The translations under genes and the position numbers were made by a program. Positions 7,539-15,327 of a stretch of DNA of 18,225 nucleotides are shown here, in pieces. Source of the DNA: B3-G11 sp039714175. GTDB taxonomy: Bacteria; Actinomycetota; Acidimicrobiia; Spongiisociales; UBA5794. Where the stretch lies: positions 1 to 18,225 of the forward strand of contig JBDLJV010000026.1 of assembly GCA_039714175.1 (NCBI GenBank). The letters run 5' to 3'. The notes beneath the pieces are model-generated. The model had not been told where the DNA came from. It did no database searches and saw only the letters and a list, made by a program, of their open reading frames with translations. How positions within the stretch are numbered: the stretch's first letter is position 1; the number at the start of each line of letters is the position of its first letter.

Positions 7539-7567
7539 TTGACATTGGGTGGCGACCGTCGTATTCC
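7539..7567 (+). promoter_or_regulatory. Putative sigma70-type promoter of topA
   Basis: A perfect -35 TTGACA (7539-7544) is followed after 17 bases by TATTCC (7562-7567) as -10. Transcription would start near 7574, giving a leader of about 27 bases that contains GGGGA (7593-7597) as ribosome binding site for topA. This suggests topA can be expressed apart from the upstream genes. Confidence 0.65.
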
Positions 7568-7600
7568 TGTACGCCTATACCACTGAACAACCGGGGACCA

Positions 7601-10216
7601 ATGAGCAAGAAACTCGTCATCGTCGAGTCGCCAGCCAAGGCCAAGACGATCAACAAGTACCTGGGTTCCGACTTCATCGTCGAATCCTCGATCGGACACA
7701 TCCGTGACATCCCAGCGCGCGCAGCCGACCTCCCGGAGAAGAAGCGCGAGATGTGGAAGAGCACCCGCTTCGGTGTTGACGTTGACCATGACTTCGCTCC
7801 CATCTACATCGTCACGGACAACTCCAAGAAGCAGGTGAGGCTTCTCAAGAACAAGCTGAAGGAAGTGGACGAGCTCTACCTCGCGACCGATGAGGATCGA
7901 GAGGGGGAGGCGATTGCCTGGCACCTGCTCGAGGAACTCAAACCGAAGGTTCCGGTGCGCCGGATGGTCTTCCACGAGATCACGGAACGGGCGATCCGCG
8001 AGGCTGCCGCCAATCCGAGGGATCTCGATCTGCCGCTCGTGCAAGCCCAAGAAACGAGGCGGATCCTCGACCGGCTCTTCGGATATGAGGTTTCGCCGGT
8101 TCTGTGGCGCCGTGTCCAGCGGGGGCTCTCGGCCGGGCGCGTCCAGTCACCTGCGACGCGGATCATCGTCGAACGCGAGAGGGAACGCATCGCTTTCGTC
8201 AGGGCTTCATATTCTGGCCTGAAGGCGACGCTCGGTGCAGACGCTACTGAATTCCCGGCAACCCTCAGGAAGGTCGATGGAGTCAGGATCGCTGATGGGT
8301 CGGACTTCGGCCAGGACGGAGAACTCCGCAAGGACCGTCTGGTGCTGACGAGTGAGGATGCGATCGAGCTGGCCACCGGATTGTCGGGGTCGGACTTCGT
8401 GGTTCGGAGTGTGAAGCGAAAGCCGTACACCCGTCGTCCTTACCCGCCGTTCCGCACGTCGACGCTTCAGCAGGAGGCGGGGCGCAAGATGCGTTTCGGC
8501 GCACGGCGGACGATGAGCGCCGCCCAACGTCTGTACGAAGCAGGGTTCATCACCTATATGAGGACCGACTCGACGAATCTCTCAGCGACTGCTCTCGATG
8601 CCGCCCGGTCGCTTGTGGCAGATCGCTACGGTCCCCAGTTCCTGCCGAACAAGCCGCGGTTCTACGGCAAGCAGGCGAAGGGGGCGCAGGAGGCACACGA
8701 GGCAATCCGGCCGGCCGGCGAGCGCTTCGCCGACATCGACGCCGCAGTTGCCAACTTCGGACCCAGTTCGGACGAGGCAAGGGTCTATGAGCTCATCTGG
8801 ATGCGGACGGTCGCATCCCAGATGAAGGATGCGAAGGGCGAGAGCCTGATCGTCCAGATCGAAGCTGACACGTTGGACTCCAGAACATGCCGATTCCAGG
8901 CCTCGGGCCGAACGATCACCTTCCCCGGATTCCTCCGGGCGTACGTCGAGGGCCGCGATGATCCGGAGGCGGCACTCGATGACAAAGAGACGCCGTTGCC
9001 TCATATGGAGGAGGGAGGCCATGTCCGGCTGGTGGGGCTCGAACCCACGGATCATGAGACCAAGCCTCCGGCCCGCTATACGGAAGCGTCACTCATCAAG
9101 AGACTCGAGGAACTCGGCATCGGCCGTCCTTCGACGTACGCGTCGATCATTGCGACGATTCTCGATCGCGAGTACGCCCGCAAGCAGGGATCCGCGCTCA
9201 TTCCGACCTGGCGTGCCTTCAGCGTCGTCGGACTGCTCGAGAACTACTTCTCCGACTACGTGGACTATGCGTTTACCGCCCGCATGGAGGCAGACCTCGA
9301 CCGTATTGCTGCCGGTGACGCAGAGATGGTGCCGTATCTCGACGAGTTCTACAACGGCAACGGCTCACCTGGCCTCAAGCATCTCGTCGGCGAGGATGCG
9401 CTCGAACGGATCGACCCGAGAGCAGTGAACTCCTTCCCGATCGGCGTCGCAGATGATGGCCAGCCGATAGTTGCCCGGGCAGGCCAATTCGGCCCTTACG
9501 TACAGCACGGTACGGTCGATCCCGACTCGGACGAGAAGCCGAGGACTGCCTCGATTCCCCCGGATCTGGCACCCGACGAGCTCACATTGGAGCGCGCGCT
9601 CGAGTTCCTCGACGCGCCGAGCGGCGACCGCTCGCTCGGGATCGATCCCGGGACAGGGCTCGATGTGTTCGTCAAGGCGGGGCGATTCGGTCCGTACATC
9701 CAACTCGGCGAGCGAGATGCAGAATCGAACGAGAAGCCGAGAACAGCATCCCTCTTCAAGACGATGACCGTCGACGACGTCACCTTCGAACAGGCACTTC
9801 AGCTTCTGACGATCCCGCGGATCGTCGGGGAGCACCCTGAGGACGACAAGCCGATCGAAGCGCTCAACGGCCGGTATGGGCCGTACATCAGGTGGGGCAA
9901 GGAGAGCCGCTCCCTCCAGACAGAGGAGCAGCTCTTCTCCGTGACACTCGAAGAGGCGCTCGAGTTGCTGGCGAAGCCTCGCCAGCGCCGTGGTGCCAAG
10001 CCACCCCTCAAGGAGCTCGGGAAAGATCCGGTGACCGACAAGGAGATCGTCATCAAGGACGGCAGGTTCGGGCTGTACATGACCGACGGAGAGACGAATG
10101 TCTCCTTCCGGGTCGCTGAAACGCTTGAGAACGTGACCCTCGAGCATGCGTCGGATCGCCTCGCGGAGAAGCGGGCCAAGGGTCCAGCGCCGAAGAGGCG
10201 CAAGAAGAAGAAGTGA
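7601..10216 (+). CDS. topA: DNA topoisomerase I (type IA)
   Basis: Relaxes negative supercoils by transient single-strand cleavage. The 871-residue protein starts MSKKLVIVESPAKAKTI, the classic Toprim opening with Glu9; the second acidic cluster is DEDREGE (Asp97, Asp99, Glu101). QETRRILDRLFGYEVSP and GLSAGRVQSPA follow, and the active-site tyrosine is Tyr319 in FITYMRTDSTN. The C-terminus has no cysteine zinc fingers; instead at least four repeats carry a GRFGPY-like core (QFGPYVQ, RFGPYIQ, RYGPYIR, RFGLYMT), the actinobacterial Toprim-CRPT type, and end in a lysine-rich tail (KRRKKKK) able to bind DNA. ATG 7601 is chosen for its GGGGA site and the conserved N-terminus; the frame stays open about 450 bases upstream, but that part lies inside the pimB gene. 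The topA-tmk-holB order is characteristic of actinobacteria. Confidence 0.97.
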   Translation: MSKKLVIVESPAKAKTINKYLGSDFIVESSIGHIRDIPARAADLPEKKREMWKSTRFGVDVDHDFAPIYIVTDNSKKQVRLLKNKLKEVDELYLATDEDREGEAIAWHLLEELKPKVPVRRMVFHEITERAIREAAANPRDLDLPLVQAQETRRILDRLFGYEVSPVLWRRVQRGLSAGRVQSPATRIIVERERERIAFVRASYSGLKATLGADATEFPATLRKVDGVRIADGSDFGQDGELRKDRLVLTSEDAIELATGLSGSDFVVRSVKRKPYTRRPYPPFRTSTLQQEAGRKMRFGARRTMSAAQRLYEAGFITYMRTDSTNLSATALDAARSLVADRYGPQFLPNKPRFYGKQAKGAQEAHEAIRPAGERFADIDAAVANFGPSSDEARVYELIWMRTVASQMKDAKGESLIVQIEADTLDSRTCRFQASGRTITFPGFLRAYVEGRDDPEAALDDKETPLPHMEEGGHVRLVGLEPTDHETKPPARYTEASLIKRLEELGIGRPSTYASIIATILDREYARKQGSALIPTWRAFSVVGLLENYFSDYVDYAFTARMEADLDRIAAGDAEMVPYLDEFYNGNGSPGLKHLVGEDALERIDPRAVNSFPIGVADDGQPIVARAGQFGPYVQHGTVDPDSDEKPRTASIPPDLAPDELTLERALEFLDAPSGDRSLGIDPGTGLDVFVKAGRFGPYIQLGERDAESNEKPRTASLFKTMTVDDVTFEQALQLLTIPRIVGEHPEDDKPIEALNGRYGPYIRWGKESRSLQTEEQLFSVTLEEALELLAKPRQRRGAKPPLKELGKDPVTDKEIVIKDGRFGLYMTDGETNVSFRVAETLENVTLEHASDRLAEKRAKGPAPKRRKKKK

Positions 10217-10217
10217 T

Positions 10218-10238
10218 CAGGCGTCAGGCGTCAGGCGT
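10218..10238. repeat. Heptanucleotide tandem repeat (CAGGCGT)x3 between topA and tmk
   Basis: Three exact copies of CAGGCGT begin 1 base after the topA stop codon and fill about half of the short gap before tmk. No terminator hairpin is present here, so topA and tmk may be co-transcribed through the array. It is the third 7-bp array in this window. Confidence 0.9.
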
Positions 10239-10261
10239 CCGGTTTCTGCGAGACTTGGCAC

Positions 10262-10888
10262 ATGAGTGATTCATCGCGGTTCGCCAGCGCTCGGTACATT
10301 GCCTTTGAGGGTGTTGAAGGTGCGGGGAAATCGACGATCGCTCGACTTGTCGCAGAGCGACTCGAGGAGCGCGGTGACAGTGTGGTGCTTGTTCGTGAAC
10401 CCGGCGGGACCGAGGTGGGGGAGAAGATCCGCGACGTTCTCCTCACTATGGATCACGATGTCGATCCGAGAGCCGAAGCAGCACTGTTCGCAGCTTCACG
10501 GGCCCAGCTCATGGCAGAGGTCGTGCGTCCGGCGCTCGAAGCGGGTTCGTGGGTGCTGTCGGACCGTACGGCGTATTCGTCCCTCGCCTATCAGGCGGGT
10601 GGCCGTCGCCTCTTGATGGATGAGGTCTTCGAACTGAACGACATCGCGTTGGGTGGATTGTGGCCGGATGCTGTTGTCCTGTTGCGCATCGACTCCTCTT
10701 CTGGTTTGCAGAGGCAGAGAGACGGTGACCGGATCGGCAACGAGGCCGACGAGTTTCACGAACGGGTGGCCGCTGCGTTCGATGTGCTTGCCGGGGGTGA
10801 GCCGGAACGGTTCGTCGTTGTTGACGCGTCGCTCGGGATCGATGAGGTCGTCGAGGCTGTCATCGATGGGCTCGGAATCTCAGCGTGA
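10262..10888 (+). CDS. tmk: Thymidylate kinase
   Basis: Phosphorylates dTMP to dTDP with ATP in the cytoplasm, an essential step for dTTP. The 208-residue length is normal. Motifs seen: P-loop FEGVEGAGKST (15-25), REPGGT (45-50) which contacts the dTMP phosphate, the DR motif in SDRTAYSSLAYQ (100-111) and the LID region RQRDGDRI (151-158) with its arginines. ATG 10262 is the first start in frame with the conserved core; no strong ribosome binding site precedes it, though GAGACT 6 bases upstream could be a weak -10 for a leaderless transcript. The stop overlaps the GTG of holB by 4 bases, so the two are translationally coupled. Identification is secure. Confidence 0.96.
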   Translation: MSDSSRFASARYIAFEGVEGAGKSTIARLVAERLEERGDSVVLVREPGGTEVGEKIRDVLLTMDHDVDPRAEAALFAASRAQLMAEVVRPALEAGSWVLSDRTAYSSLAYQAGGRRLLMDEVFELNDIALGGLWPDAVVLLRIDSSSGLQRQRDGDRIGNEADEFHERVAAAFDVLAGGEPERFVVVDASLGIDEVVEAVIDGLGISA

Positions 10889-11946
10889 CCCATTTCGCTG
10901 ATCTCGTCGGGCACGGCGGTGTGCTCGAGTTACTCGAGGCGGAACTCGAGAATCCTGCACAGGCGTACCTCTTCGTCGGACCATCGAATGTGGGCAAGGC
11001 GAGCGTTGCGAGAAGGTTTGCTTCTGCGCTCGTCGGAGGGGAGGATCCTGAGGCGGTCCGACGGGCCAAGTCAGGCTCGCACCCGGATCTCATTCTTGTG
11101 GCTCCGGAAGGCAGATCGTCGATCACTGTCGACCAGGCCAGGGGAGTCGTCTCCGCTGCGGTTCGGTCTCCCCTTGAGGCCGATCGGAAGGCGTTCCTAC
11201 TGGAAGAGGCCTCGATGCTGAACCTGGAGGCTGCGAACGCTCTGCTCAAGACCATCGAGGAGCCGATCCCGACGACGACATTCGTTCTCGTTGCTGAGTC
11301 AGAGGACGACCTTCCGCCGACGGTCTCGAGCCGGTGTCGCACGATCGTTTTCGGTCGTGTTCCCGAACAGGAGATCGCTGAAGGCTTGGCCGAACTCGGC
11401 GTCGATCCCGAGAGCGCATCGCAAGCGGCCAGGATCTCGGGTGGGCGGCCAGGGCTTGCCGTGGCTCTGGCTCGTGAACCGCGAGTTGCGTCGTTCCGCG
11501 ACACCTGGCTTTCCATCCCCGATCAGCTGACCGACCATCCGGGGGATGCGTATCGCCTGACAGCCGAGGTGATCGCTGCAACCGAGCCATTGCTTGCAGC
11601 AGTGAAGCAACGCCAGGAAGCCGAACTCGACCGCGACTACCCCGACGATGACGCCCCGAAACAGGTGATCGAACGACAGCAACGTGAGCTGGGACGCGCC
11701 ACCGACGCCCTGTATGTAACGGGCCTTGAACTGCTCGCCACGTTCTACCGCGATACGGCGAGCGCCCAGTTGGGTGCGGAGGTCCAGAACACCGACATAT
11801 CGGTGTCATCCCTCACGCGGGTCACGACGGAGACAGCCGTCCAGAATGCCGCTCGTGTGTTGGACACGATCGATTCGTTGCGCGCGAACCAACGTCCCAA
11901 TCTCGCGTTTGCTGCCTTGTTCCTCGATCTGGGGACAGATGACTGA
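10885..11946 (+). CDS. holB: DNA polymerase III delta-prime subunit
   Basis: Clamp-loader subunit delta-prime, which helps load the beta sliding clamp at replication forks. The 353-residue protein has an AAA+ core beginning HFADLVGHGGVLELLEAEL, a P-loop region GPSNVGKAS (32-40), a Walker-B-like region LLEEASMLNLEAANALLKTIEEP (written EEASMLN around 107-113) and the SRC motif (149-151), whose Arg acts on the neighbouring subunit. It is atypical in two ways: the residue after the P-loop Lys is Ala instead of Ser/Thr, and the cysteine cluster of the usual zinc module is absent (Cys151 is the only Cys). GTG 10885 overlaps the tmk stop (GTGA). The acyltransferase start overlaps its own stop by 8 bases. 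The context topA-tmk-holB supports the call. Confidence 0.92.
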   Translation: MTHFADLVGHGGVLELLEAELENPAQAYLFVGPSNVGKASVARRFASALVGGEDPEAVRRAKSGSHPDLILVAPEGRSSITVDQARGVVSAAVRSPLEADRKAFLLEEASMLNLEAANALLKTIEEPIPTTTFVLVAESEDDLPPTVSSRCRTIVFGRVPEQEIAEGLAELGVDPESASQAARISGGRPGLAVALAREPRVASFRDTWLSIPDQLTDHPGDAYRLTAEVIAATEPLLAAVKQRQEAELDRDYPDDDAPKQVIERQQRELGRATDALYVTGLELLATFYRDTASAQLGAEVQNTDISVSSLTRVTTETAVQNAARVLDTIDSLRANQRPNLAFAALFLDLGTDD

Positions 11947-12577
11947 ATTCAGCGCCGCTGCACCGAAGGCACTCGATCGGCTGTTGCGCCGACCCAACCG
12001 TGTGCTGTCGCGGACGTTCTTCGACATGGAGGTGTCAGGGGCGGAGAACCTTCCGCTCGATGGCCCGGTGGTGATCGCTGCGAACCACTTCTCGCACCTT
12101 GATCCACCGTTGATCAACGTTCACCTCAACAGGTTCGTCCGGTTCCTTGCAGTCGACGACCTCTTCTTGAACTCGAGTGCCTTCGCCCGGGTCCTTGGCT
12201 TCTTCGGAGCGATACCCCTGGATCGGGATGGGTACCCCGTTCGGGCGATGCGAGAGGCGATCGAATGTCTGGAGCGCGGGGGTGTTGTCGGCCTCTTTCC
12301 CGAGGGGAGACGGGTCGAGCGTTGGGGCGAGGACCCGCCGAAGCGAGGTGCCGCGTGGCTGGCGTGGATGACCGGGGCACCCCTTGTGCCGGTGGCGATC
12401 GTGGGAACGCAGCACTCGCTCGCTCCGGGTGAGCGGGCATTCCGGCGGACCGCCGTAAGGCTGTGGATCGAGAAACCGATCTGGTGGGACACGTACGAGC
12501 ACCTTCCCGATCCGATCGGGTCGATGATCGAGGACTGGTACGCGGTCGTAGACGATCGCGTGAAACACTGGAACTGA
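11939..12577 (+). CDS. 1-acyl-sn-glycerol-3-phosphate acyltransferase family protein (PlsC-like)
   Basis: A 212-residue membrane-associated acyltransferase of the PlsC/LPLAT family, which transfers an acyl chain to lysophosphatidic acid or a related glycerol-phosphate acceptor. The catalytic HX4D motif is NHFSHLD with His50 and Asp55, and the acceptor-phosphate motif is FPEGRR (120-125). Length is typical of the short bacterial members. ATG 11939 overlaps the holB stop by 8 bases (ATGACTGA), indicating coupling; a longer frame upstream merely runs inside holB. Paralogues with different acceptor specificity are common in actinobacteria, so the symbol plsC is not assigned. It ends the replication-gene cluster. 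Confidence 0.9.
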   Translation: MTEFSAAAPKALDRLLRRPNRVLSRTFFDMEVSGAENLPLDGPVVIAANHFSHLDPPLINVHLNRFVRFLAVDDLFLNSSAFARVLGFFGAIPLDRDGYPVRAMREAIECLERGGVVGLFPEGRRVERWGEDPPKRGAAWLAWMTGAPLVPVAIVGTQHSLAPGERAFRRTAVRLWIEKPIWWDTYEHLPDPIGSMIEDWYAVVDDRVKHWN

Positions 12578-12590
12578 GTCCTCCATCGAT

Positions 12591-12628
12591 GCTGCAAGGT
12601 AGCGCAAGATTTCCACAAGCCTTGCAGC
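12591..12628. promoter_or_regulatory. 9-bp inverted repeat upstream of the sugar operon, possible repressor operator
   Basis: GCTGCAAGG at 12591-12599 is exactly mirrored by CCTTGCAGC at 12620-12628 across a 20-base spacer. The repeat sits 3 bases upstream of a likely -35 element. Further GCAAG/CTTGC words occur at 12603-12608 and 12631-12635. Symmetric sites in such a place often bind sugar-responsive repressors of the LacI or similar type; which protein binds here is unknown. It has no T-tract, so it is less likely to be a terminator. Confidence 0.5.
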
Positions 12629-12631
12629 GAC

Positions 12632-12660
12632 TTGCTCGGCGCTCTTCGATGGCATATTCT
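12632..12660 (+). promoter_or_regulatory. Putative promoter of the Agl-like sugar import operon
   Basis: TTGCTC (12632-12637) as -35 and TATTCT (12655-12660) as -10 are separated by 17 bases. Transcription would begin near 12667, with a leader of about 44 bases that carries the strong ribosome binding site GGAGG (12701-12705) before ATG 12711. Confidence 0.55.
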
Positions 12661-12710
12661 GATGGTGACCGATGTGCGGACTTCGCGCAGCGGTCTACAA
12701 GGAGGAAAAG

Positions 12711-14063
12711 ATGAAACGACTTAGATGGTCGATCCTCATCGTTGTCTTTGCGATGATCGCTGCTGCTTGTGGCGGTGGCGATGACGACGCTGATGGAGGC
12801 GACACGGGTGGGGACGCCGCTGAGTTCACGCTCTTCGGCGCACCGACCGGTGTTGAAGGACAGGCAATAGAGGGCTATCTCGACGTGTACAACGGCGAGA
12901 CGGGTTCGAACATCGTGTACACGGGCTCAGACGATTTCGAAGCACAGCTTCGCATCCGTGTCGACGGTGGCGATCCGCCAGCCGTAGCGTTCACGCCACA
13001 GCCGGCGTCGATTTGCGCATTCGCTGATGAAGGCGCCCTGGTGTCCCTCGAGGACATGGGATTCGACATTGCTGAGATGGAGTCGAACCACTCCAAGTTC
13101 TGGATGGACCTCGGTGTCTGTGAAGATGGCAAGCACTACGGCATCCCGTGGTTCCCGAACTTCAAGTCGATCGTGTTCTATCACGCACCGACGTTCGACG
13201 CCAACGGATACGAGATTCCTGAGACGTGGGAAGACATGATCTCCCTGTCACAGCAGATCGTTGATGACGGCATGACCCCTTGGTGCTTCGGCTTCGAGAG
13301 TGGTGGCGCCACAGGTTGGCCAGGCACGGACTGGCTCGAAGACATCGTGGTGCGTCAGTCCGGCGGACAGACATACGCCGACTGGTTCAACCATGACATT
13401 CCGTTCAACGATCCGGCGATCGTGTCGGCATTCGACAAGTTTGGCGAGCTGTTCTTCTCAGACGGCTTCGTCCTTGGCGGACCCGAGAACGTGGCAGGCG
13501 TCGCCTTCGGCGACTCCCCAGGACCGTTGTTCAACAAGCCCGAACCGGGTTGCCTCATGCTGAAGCAGGGTTCGTTCATCGCGAACTTCTTCGTTGACGC
13601 TGCAGGCTACGAAGAGGGTGATGAGGACAACATCAAGACCTTCGCATTCCCGACCATCGATGGAAACACCGGCGCCATGGGCGGCGGCGACACCATCATG
13701 GTATTCGATGGTGCTGCTGAGAACGTTCAGGTCATCAAGGACTGGATTACACCGGATTGGCAGTGCACGCTTGCATCAGCCTCTGGCGGTGGCGTTGCCC
13801 CGTATGGCGGCCACGGCGTCGAAGGCGTCGAGCGGCTCCCGGGCCACAAGGATGTAAATGTCGATTGCTATGAGTCTGACTCGGCGAAGGCATTCGCGAC
13901 ATCGATCACCGGAGCGCTCGCCACGAACAACTTCGTGTTCGACGCATCCGATCTGATGCCGCCTGAAGTTGGTCAGGGTTCGTTCTGGACTGGTATGGTC
14001 GACTGGAGTCGGGGTACCCCGGCACAGGAAGTCGCCGACACCATCGAGGCAAGCTGGCCGTAA
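12711..14063 (+). CDS. ABC sugar transporter substrate-binding lipoprotein, AglE-like
   Basis: Extracytoplasmic binding protein of a carbohydrate ABC importer, 450 residues. A lipoprotein signal peptide (MKRLRWSILIVVFAMIAAAC) ends in the lipobox AAAC with Cys20, followed by a Gly/Asp-rich linker (GGGDDDADGGDTGGD). The mature part starts FTLFGAPTGVEGQAIEGY and has the family-specific segment TPWCFGFESGGATGWPGTDW (189-208) and WLEDIVVRQSG, close to AglE of rhizobial alpha-glucoside systems as I recall it. ATG 12711 is preceded by GGAGG at ideal spacing. A hairpin separates it from the permease genes. The family call is firm; alpha-glucosides (maltose, sucrose, trehalose or similar) are the likely substrate class by homology only. 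Confidence 0.9.
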   Translation: MKRLRWSILIVVFAMIAAACGGGDDDADGGDTGGDAAEFTLFGAPTGVEGQAIEGYLDVYNGETGSNIVYTGSDDFEAQLRIRVDGGDPPAVAFTPQPASICAFADEGALVSLEDMGFDIAEMESNHSKFWMDLGVCEDGKHYGIPWFPNFKSIVFYHAPTFDANGYEIPETWEDMISLSQQIVDDGMTPWCFGFESGGATGWPGTDWLEDIVVRQSGGQTYADWFNHDIPFNDPAIVSAFDKFGELFFSDGFVLGGPENVAGVAFGDSPGPLFNKPEPGCLMLKQGSFIANFFVDAAGYEEGDEDNIKTFAFPTIDGNTGAMGGGDTIMVFDGAAENVQVIKDWITPDWQCTLASASGGGVAPYGGHGVEGVERLPGHKDVNVDCYESDSAKAFATSITGALATNNFVFDASDLMPPEVGQGSFWTGMVDWSRGTPAQEVADTIEASWP

Positions 14064-14094
14064 GCCGACAGGTACGACAACAACCACGAATGAT

Positions 14095-14127
14095 GGTTGG
14101 GGGGCGACAACCGGTCGCCCCCCAACC
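14095..14127 (+). other. 14-bp perfect stem-loop between binding protein and permease genes
   Basis: GGTTGGGGGGCGAC (14095-14108) pairs exactly with 14114-14127 around a 5-base AACCG loop. No T-tract follows and the next gene starts 42 bases later, so it is more likely an mRNA-stabilising or partial-termination structure than a full stop. Such structures after binding-protein genes raise their output relative to the permeases, as between malE and malF. Confidence 0.7.
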
Positions 14128-14169
14128 GCAACCGAGACGGGACGCAAGCAGAGCTGAACGGGAGACGCG

Positions 14170-15327
14170 ATGAGCACACCGCCGGTCACAGAACACGAGA
14201 CGGAAGGTGAACCGCGCCACGTCGGACCTGCAGTCGAACCTGAAAGCAACGGTATCGATGTCTGGCTGCTCAGGATCGCATCCGCTCTTGTTCTCCCCCT
14301 GCTCATCATCGCGTTCTTCTTCGCGTTCGACTTCCTCAGGGATGAAGACGCCAACAAAGCGTTGCAGGTCGTCGTTGCGGTCATTGCCGGTGTATTCGGC
14401 ATCTGGGGCATGTATTGGAGCATGGATCAGCTGATCAATCTCCTCCCCGAGCAGAGGGGTCGTGCCGTTCGACCGTTCGCCTTCGTCGGCCCCGCGATGG
14501 CGATTCTTGCTTTCTACCTCGTCTACCCGGCCGTCAACACGACGATCATCAGCTTCCAGGACAAGGATGGAGAGGTCTTCGTCGGGCTCGACAACTACAT
14601 CAGGATCTTCACGGAAAGCACCTACCAGGTAGCGATCCGCAATTCTCTCGGATGGGTGATCCTGGTCCCCATCGCGGCCGTCGGAATCGGTCTCGCGTTC
14701 GCGACCATGGTCGACAAGCTATCCAGACGGACAGAGTCGATCACGAAATCGCTCATCTTCCTTCCAATGGCGATCTCCTTCGTTGGAGCCGCTGTCGTGT
14801 TCGCGTTCATCTATGGTTTCCGCCCGGAGGGATTTGGCAACCAGATCGGAGTCCTCAACGCCATCTGGGTCTACTTCGGAGCCGACCCCGTGAACTGGTT
14901 GCAGCTGCAACCGTGGAACAACCTGTTCCTCATGGTGATCCTCGTGTGGCTCCAGACCGGATTCTCCATGGTCATCCTCTCTTCAGCCATCAAGGGAGTG
15001 CCTGAGGCTCTTCTCGAAGCAGCACGCATCGACGGCGCCTCCGAGTGGCAGGCGTTCTGGAAGGTCACTTTCCCCTCGATCTCGTCCACTGTCGTTGTCG
15101 TGTGGACAACGGTTCTGATCACCACATGGAAGGTGTTCGACATCGTGTTCGTCATGACCGGTGGTCGAGACGGCACACAGGTTGTGGCGCAGCAGATGGT
15201 GACGGAGTTCTTCACCAACAACAATGACGGTCTCGGTGCGGCATTGGCTGTGCTGTTGTTCATAGCCGTCGTCCCGATCTTGGTCATCAACGTCAATCGG
15301 TTCAGGGCGCAGGAGGCAACACGATGA
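14170..15327 (+). CDS. ABC sugar transporter permease, AglF-like
   Basis: First inner-membrane permease of the sugar importer, 385 residues. The N-terminus is long: about 33 hydrophilic residues, then two hydrophobic helices (about 35-55 and 65-85), before the MalF/AglF-like core that begins FVGPAMAILAFYLVYPAVNT. The EAA loop that contacts the ATPase is EALLEAARIDGASEWQAFWK (279-298). IFLPMAISFVGAAVVFAFIY and LVWLQTGFSMVILSSA match the AglF pattern closely. GGGAG lies just before ATG 14170. Its last 4 bases overlap the next permease (ATGA). The partner ATPase is not in this window; it is probably a shared MsmK/UgpC-type protein encoded elsewhere. Confidence 0.92.
   Translation: MSTPPVTEHETEGEPRHVGPAVEPESNGIDVWLLRIASALVLPLLIIAFFFAFDFLRDEDANKALQVVVAVIAGVFGIWGMYWSMDQLINLLPEQRGRAVRPFAFVGPAMAILAFYLVYPAVNTTIISFQDKDGEVFVGLDNYIRIFTESTYQVAIRNSLGWVILVPIAAVGIGLAFATMVDKLSRRTESITKSLIFLPMAISFVGAAVVFAFIYGFRPEGFGNQIGVLNAIWVYFGADPVNWLQLQPWNNLFLMVILVWLQTGFSMVILSSAIKGVPEALLEAARIDGASEWQAFWKVTFPSISSTVVVVWTTVLITTWKVFDIVFVMTGGRDGTQVVAQQMVTEFFTNNNDGLGAALAVLLFIAVVPILVINVNRFRAQEATR

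Noticed and set aside
7154..7600. In-frame upstream extension of topA by about 149 codons
   Set aside because: The extension lies inside the pimB coding region and in the promoter gap; the conserved Toprim start and the ribosome binding site are at 7601.
9365..10147. 260-codon open frame on the minus strand within topA
   Set aside because: It is a shadow of the high-GC codon pattern of topA, whose plus-strand protein is fully conserved across this region.
14095..14127. Full Rho-independent terminator after the sugar-binding protein gene
   Set aside because: There is no T-tract and the permease genes follow without a visible promoter, so complete termination is unlikely.
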